8,943 nucleotides of DNA from Chthoniobacterales bacterium (lineage in GTDB: Bacteria > Verrucomicrobiota > Verrucomicrobiia > Chthoniobacterales > UBA10450): positions 1 to 8,943 of the forward strand of contig JACCTI010000313.1 in the NCBI GenBank assembly GCA_013812515.1. Direction: 5' to 3'. Within the stretch, counting starts at the first letter, position 1. Each line of letters starts with the position of its first letter. Made by a program: the position numbers and the translations under genes. This document shows positions 5,815 through 8,943 of this stretch, piece after piece. The notes beneath the pieces were generated by a model. That model was not told the DNA's origin. It did not search any database and saw nothing but the letters and a program-made list of their open reading frames with translations.

Positions 5815-6738
5815 CTAAAACGCTGCACCGATCGCGACCGCCCCGTAGGCCCCGCCGCGCTCCTGATGGTAGCGCACGTCGGTGCGATAAAAATCGAGAT
5901 TACGATACGGAAAATAGCCACCTTCGACCGACACGTTCACCCCCTGCGAAATCTTCCACTCCAAGCCGAGGCCGGTGCGCACTTCGCTGTAAGTCACCAC
6001 GGCGTGATTCAATCTGTTGTTGCCGCGGTTACTTCCGAAGCGATCACTGACTCGAAACGTCGAGCCTTTCAGATCAGCGCCTGCATACAGTGTGAAATCG
6101 TTCGTGGCCTGATATTCGAGGCGCGGTGTCGGTAGAACCGCGTTTAGCACCCACTGCGAGCCGAGGCGCCAGCGAATGCCGCCACCGGGAAAAACAGAAT
6201 ATTCCCGCTCGTAGTCGACGCTCGCGCCGAGGACGAATTGGAGATCGGGGCTGTAGATGTAAGTGCCGCCGAAGATGAACGGCACATGGAAATCACCGCT
6301 ACCAAAGCGCGTTCCGCTGTAGAATCCCGGCTGCGCTTCGAATCGAACGAGGATCGAATCGGACAATTGCGTGTCGAGTCCCACAATGGCAGAGAGCGAT
6401 TGCAAAGCGCGGGGGACCTCAAAATTCTCCGGCGTGTTGAACCCGAACCGTTCGTAGGCGGCGCCCAGGCGGAGGATGCCTAGTTTCACCCGGGGCGTGT
6501 AGATGAAGCGGGTGAGCAGGTAGTCCTCATCCAGTTCACGAACCTCGCGAAAGCCGCGCGCCAGCTCGCCGCTGCCGCTAAGGCTGAATTGCGCGTCAAA
6601 CTCGAATGGAAACCGTCCGCCCGCTGATTCCGATGCCGTACTGCTGTTGTTGTTGAAGGCTTCCGCTCCTGAGCCGGCGAACGCGGAGAGCGCCAGCGAA
6701 CAAATTGCTAGCGAGGGAAGCAGGCGAGAGATCTTCAC
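5815..6738 (-). CDS. DUF6268-type outer-membrane beta-barrel protein
   Basis: The 307-residue product starts with a signal peptide (KISRLLPSLAICSLALSAFA, likely cut after AEA at 27). A short serine/asparagine-rich linker follows. The rest is alternating amphipathic strands rich in aromatic residues and glycine, such as RVKLGILRLGAAYERFGF, VRFEAQPGFYSG, FVLGASVDYEREYSVFPGG and TLYAGADLKGSTFRV. It ends in a terminal phenylalanine (AVAIGAAF), the usual C-terminal mark of barrels folded by BamA. Order and spacing fit DUF6268 outer-membrane proteins, whose function is not established. The start is a GTG at 6736-6738; no in-frame ATG gives a better signal peptide. It lies 34 bases downstream of another exported-protein gene on the same strand, so the two are probably one transcript. 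Its 3' end is convergent with the MFS gene, with about 100 bases between and no clear terminator hairpin. Confidence 0.78.
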   Translation of the reverse strand: MKISRLLPSLAICSLALSAFAGSGAEAFNNNSSTASESAGGRFPFEFDAQFSLSGSGELARGFREVRELDEDYLLTRFIYTPRVKLGILRLGAAYERFGFNTPENFEVPRALQSLSAIVGLDTQLSDSILVRFEAQPGFYSGTRFGSGDFHVPFIFGGTYIYSPDLQFVLGASVDYEREYSVFPGGGIRWRLGSQWVLNAVLPTPRLEYQATNDFTLYAGADLKGSTFRVSDRFGSNRGNNRLNHAVVTYSEVRTGLGLEWKISQGVNVSVEGGYFPYRNLDFYRTDVRYHQERGGAYGAVAIGAAF

Positions 6739-6772
6739 GAAATTCTTTCGTCGCTCGTTCGCCGAGCGGCTG

Positions 6773-7786
6773 CTACTTGCCGGTGTCGCGGCGAAAGACG
6801 CGGATCGAGCGCGCGACGTCTTTCATCATCGCAGACTCGGAGCCGAGGCGTTCGACGCCAGCCAATCCAGACAGCTCCGCGGAAGAGATGATGTCGCCGC
6901 GCCAGACGAGCGTGGCCGGCTTGCCTTCCAGATTGACCGGCCACATTTGATGAAAGGTGAGCGCCGCGTAAAATCCGCCGCTCGCGTAATACAAAACATC
7001 CGCTGTCTGGGAGGCAGCGCCTCCGGCGCGGTTGTAGGAAGCGCCGAGCGTGAGCACGCCCTTCTTGTCGACCTCGAGCAGTTCCCAAAACTGATCCGCC
7101 TTGCCAGAACCGCCGCGACCGATCCCAGAGTTTTCGAGCAAAGGCGCGAACTGTTTCCGGATTTTCGCTTGTCCATTCAGCATCCCACTCAGCTCGTCTC
7201 CGGGACGGATATTTTGTCCGGTGTGATCGTAAGGCGCTTGCGCTGAGCTGCCGCCGGAGGCGAAAGCGCGTGAACGCGCGCTCAGGATTGTCGTCCAAAA
7301 ATTGATTACCGCCGGAGGCATTCCGCCGCCACTTTCAGCGCCGGCGGCAGAGAACCTGGAGGCCTCGTCTTTGCTGACCTGCAACTCGGGCGAGAGTTTT
7401 TGCGTCGCATCGACAAGGGACCGGACGGCCCCGTTGCCTGGCGCATCTTTCAAACGGCTGAAATCGGAGCCGTTCGCGTGAATGAAGACCTTCATCTCCG
7501 GATGGCCGCTCGGGCTCCAGTTGCGCAGCGCGCTGCTCACCTGCTCCGGCGAGCCCGGCGCAACCCAGCAGCTTTGCACGGAGAGGAAACGCGGGTTGCT
7601 CATCGGCACGCCGCGCTGTGTTTTCGCCTCGCCTTTCGCGAGCTGCGCGAGATCGACATTGTTGAAAACGGAGAAACTTGCCAGTTCACTGACCGCATCG
7701 GCGCGCGCGTGACTGGTGGCAAGGTTGCAGAGAGCAGCGACGATCGAACCCGTTCGCAAGTAACGGCGGAAAACCGGCGCTTTCAT
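6773..7786 (-). CDS. Exported protein of unknown family
   Basis: I do not recognise this 337-residue protein. The chosen ATG (7786) gives a compact signal peptide: MKAPVFRRYLRTGSIVAAL, then CNLATSHARADA with a cut after ADA at about 31. In-frame upstream starts at 7819 (ATG) and 7906 would put 11-40 polar residues before the signal. The mature part contains NVDLAQLAKGEAKTQRG, FLSVQSCWVAPGSPEQVSSA and EMKVFIHANG; then a serine/glycine-rich low-complexity middle (about 145-185). A C-terminal domain with beta-strand character follows (WELLEVDKKGVLTLGASYNR, DVLYYASGGFYAALTFHQMW, ATLVWRGDIIS). There is one mature cysteine (73), so no disulphide is implied. No catalytic motif is visible. It lies 34 bases before the DUF6268 barrel gene, suggesting a shared envelope role. 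The location is inferred to be periplasmic or outer-membrane associated. Confidence 0.75.
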   Translation of the reverse strand: MKAPVFRRYLRTGSIVAALCNLATSHARADAVSELASFSVFNNVDLAQLAKGEAKTQRGVPMSNPRFLSVQSCWVAPGSPEQVSSALRNWSPSGHPEMKVFIHANGSDFSRLKDAPGNGAVRSLVDATQKLSPELQVSKDEASRFSAAGAESGGGMPPAVINFWTTILSARSRAFASGGSSAQAPYDHTGQNIRPGDELSGMLNGQAKIRKQFAPLLENSGIGRGGSGKADQFWELLEVDKKGVLTLGASYNRAGGAASQTADVLYYASGGFYAALTFHQMWPVNLEGKPATLVWRGDIISSAELSGLAGVERLGSESAMMKDVARSIRVFRRDTGK

Positions 7787-7868
7787 TTCTCGTTTGGAAG
7801 GTGTGATTTCTATTCGCATAGTGCAGCCGTTGTAACCTTGCGGCGGACGCGCGCCGTTGTTATCCCAA
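7787..7868. promoter_or_regulatory. Divergent promoter region
   Basis: These 82 bases separate two genes that point away from each other, the exported protein (-) and the ABC ATPase (+), so promoters for both should lie here or just inside the genes. I see no convincing -35/-10 pair and no operator-like palindrome in it. The ABC start has no clear Shine-Dalgarno sequence; the minus-strand start has only a weak purine run (CGAGAA). The call rests on gene arrangement alone. Confidence 0.3.
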
Positions 7869-8822
7869 ATGGGCGATCCGGTAATTCTTCTCGACCATCT
7901 TAGCAAACACTACGGCGAAACGCGTGCTGTCCAGGAACTTTCGCTCTCAATCGAGCGCGGCTCCATCTTTGGATTCCTCGGTGCGAACGGCGCGGGCAAA
8001 ACGACCACAATCCGGATGCTCTGCGGGCTCGTTAGGCCAACGAGTGGCCGGGCCTCGATCAGCGCCCTCGATGTCTGGCGCGATCGGCAGCGGGTGCGCC
8101 AGAAGTTTGGGTATGTGGCGCAACGTTTCAGCCTTTACCGTGATCTCACCGTAGACGAGAACCTGCGCTTTTTCGCCGGCGCGTGCCGCGTGCCGGGCGC
8201 GGAAGTCGATCGCCGGATCAGGCGCCTTCTTCAGTTAACCGATCTCGAAGAAAAGCGGAATGCGCCCTCGGGAAGTTTGTCCGGCGGCATGCGGCAGTTG
8301 CTCGCGATTGCCTGCGCGCTCGTGCACGAACCGCCGCTTCTTTTTCTCGATGAGCCGACCTCTGGTCTTGATCCGTTGCACCGCCAGCAGATGTGGAACC
8401 TGCTCTACGATTTAAGCAACACCGGGATCACAATCTTCATCACGACCCATTACATGGATGAAGCGGAGCGTTGCACCGACGCGGGCTTTATCGATCAGGG
8501 ACGGCTGCTCGCGAAAGCATCGCCGCGGGCTTTCAAGGCCAGCTTCAACACGAAGCTGCTGGAACTCGACATCGACCCAGTGATGCCGGCGCTGCTGCGC
8601 TTGCGCGAAGAAGCAGAGGTGCTCGGCGTTTCGTTGCGGAGCGGCAGTCTGCGGCTCTACGCGGCCGAGCCGGAGAAGCTGGTCGCGCGCTGGCGTGAGC
8701 GGTGGCCGTTTCCGGAGCTACAATGGAAAGGTGAACGCTGGGTCGAACCGGATATGGAGGATGTTTTCACCGCGTATTCGCAAGGCTACCAAGCCGTCCT
8801 GAAGCCGTTGCCTACCCCATGA
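7869..8822 (+). CDS. ABC transporter ATP-binding protein
   Basis: This is the cytoplasmic ATPase of an ABC-2-type exporter (YbhF/CcmA/DrrA-like). Counting from the ATG at 7869 (317 residues), Walker A is GANGAGKTTT (38-47), the Q-loop glutamine is in YVAQRFSLYRDLT (about 85), the signature is LSGGMRQ (137-143), Walker B is LLFLDEP (157-163) followed by the D-loop SGLDP, and the switch histidine is in ITTHYMDEAER (194). All catalytic residues are present. The roughly 95-residue C-terminal extension ends with WVEPDMEDVFTAYSQGY, which matches the PxxMEDVF ending typical of drug or multi-component exporters of this branch. A TTG at 7857 is a less likely start. Its TGA overlaps the next gene's ATG (ATGA, 8819-8822), so the pair is translationally coupled. 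The substrate cannot be told. Confidence 0.93.
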   Translation: MGDPVILLDHLSKHYGETRAVQELSLSIERGSIFGFLGANGAGKTTTIRMLCGLVRPTSGRASISALDVWRDRQRVRQKFGYVAQRFSLYRDLTVDENLRFFAGACRVPGAEVDRRIRRLLQLTDLEEKRNAPSGSLSGGMRQLLAIACALVHEPPLLFLDEPTSGLDPLHRQQMWNLLYDLSNTGITIFITTHYMDEAERCTDAGFIDQGRLLAKASPRAFKASFNTKLLELDIDPVMPALLRLREEAEVLGVSLRSGSLRLYAAEPEKLVARWRERWPFPELQWKGERWVEPDMEDVFTAYSQGYQAVLKPLPTP

Positions 8823-8943
8823 ACAGGACCTCGTTTGCCGCCATCGCCAGCGTGGCACGGAAGGAATTCCTCCACATCTTCCGCGACCGCCGCGTCCTCA
8901 TCCTGCTGGTCGTGCTGCCGCCCATCTTCACCCTCGTTTTCGG
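8819..8943 (+). CDS. ABC-2 type transporter permease, N-terminal part
   Basis: Only the first 41 residues are in the window. They read MNRTSFAAIASVARKEFLHI, then FRDRRVLILLVVLPPIFTLV: an amphipathic start, the ARKEFxHIxRDRR motif that precedes the first helix, and a helix with a PP kink. This is the standard N-terminus of YbhS/YbhR/YhhJ-type ABC-2 permeases. It forms the membrane part for the ATPase just upstream and overlaps it by four bases. In related operons a second permease often follows and an HlyD-like adaptor is often nearby; none is visible in this window, and the gene continues beyond the right edge. Confidence 0.85.
   Translation, partial: MNRTSFAAIASVARKEFLHIFRDRRVLILLVVLPPIFTLVF

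Noticed and set aside
6647..7298. Frames of nearly 200 codons on both strands within the exported-protein gene
   Set aside because: They lie in alternate frames of a gene with a good signal peptide and strand structure; no domain or plausible start region.
7787..7906. Longer N-terminus for the exported protein, starting at 7906 or 7819
   Set aside because: The 7906 start would overlap the divergent ABC gene, and both place polar residues before an otherwise normal signal peptide.

Overview
The window comes from a GC-rich, Gram-negative, respiring bacterium. An outer-membrane beta-barrel of the DUF6268 type, a secreted protein of unknown family, a CHASE2-domain remnant and Nuo-type complex I genes together suggest Verrucomicrobiota, probably a soil lineage near Chthoniobacterales. 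That placement is inference from protein character; there is no rRNA or marker gene here to fix it.

Layout, left to right. Bases 1-231 hold the end of a small helix-turn-helix protein (+). Bases 232-1177 have no intact gene. They contain a roughly 130-bp element with inverted-repeat ends (376-505) and the frameshifted remains of an ATP-grasp enzyme on the minus strand (about 626-960). Next are nuoC and nuoB on the minus strand, overlapping by ATGA, with neither nuoA before them nor nuoD after them. The gap 2293-2659 carries a frameshifted protein fragment on the plus strand. An intact AI-2E-family membrane transporter (-) follows, then a truncated CHASE2-domain fragment (+), then an intact MFS_3-type exporter (+). 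Convergent to the exporter is a probable minus-strand pair: an uncharacterised exported protein (upstream) and a DUF6268 outer-membrane barrel (downstream). Divergent from that pair, an ABC exporter operon (ATPase plus permease, overlapping by ATGA) runs off the right end.

How the genes relate. NuoB and NuoC are adjacent subunits of the hydrophilic arm of NADH:quinone oxidoreductase and are clearly co-transcribed. The ABC ATPase and permease form one exporter. The two exported proteins may work together in the envelope, but only their arrangement says so. The other genes look like independent single units.

The most notable feature is that the larger gaps hold broken genes: ATP-grasp, an unidentified fragment and CHASE2. 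The intact genes show no frame damage, so this looks like real gene decay or past rearrangement rather than poor sequence. I see no CRISPR array, tRNA, rRNA, transposase or phage gene, and no convincing new multi-gene system.
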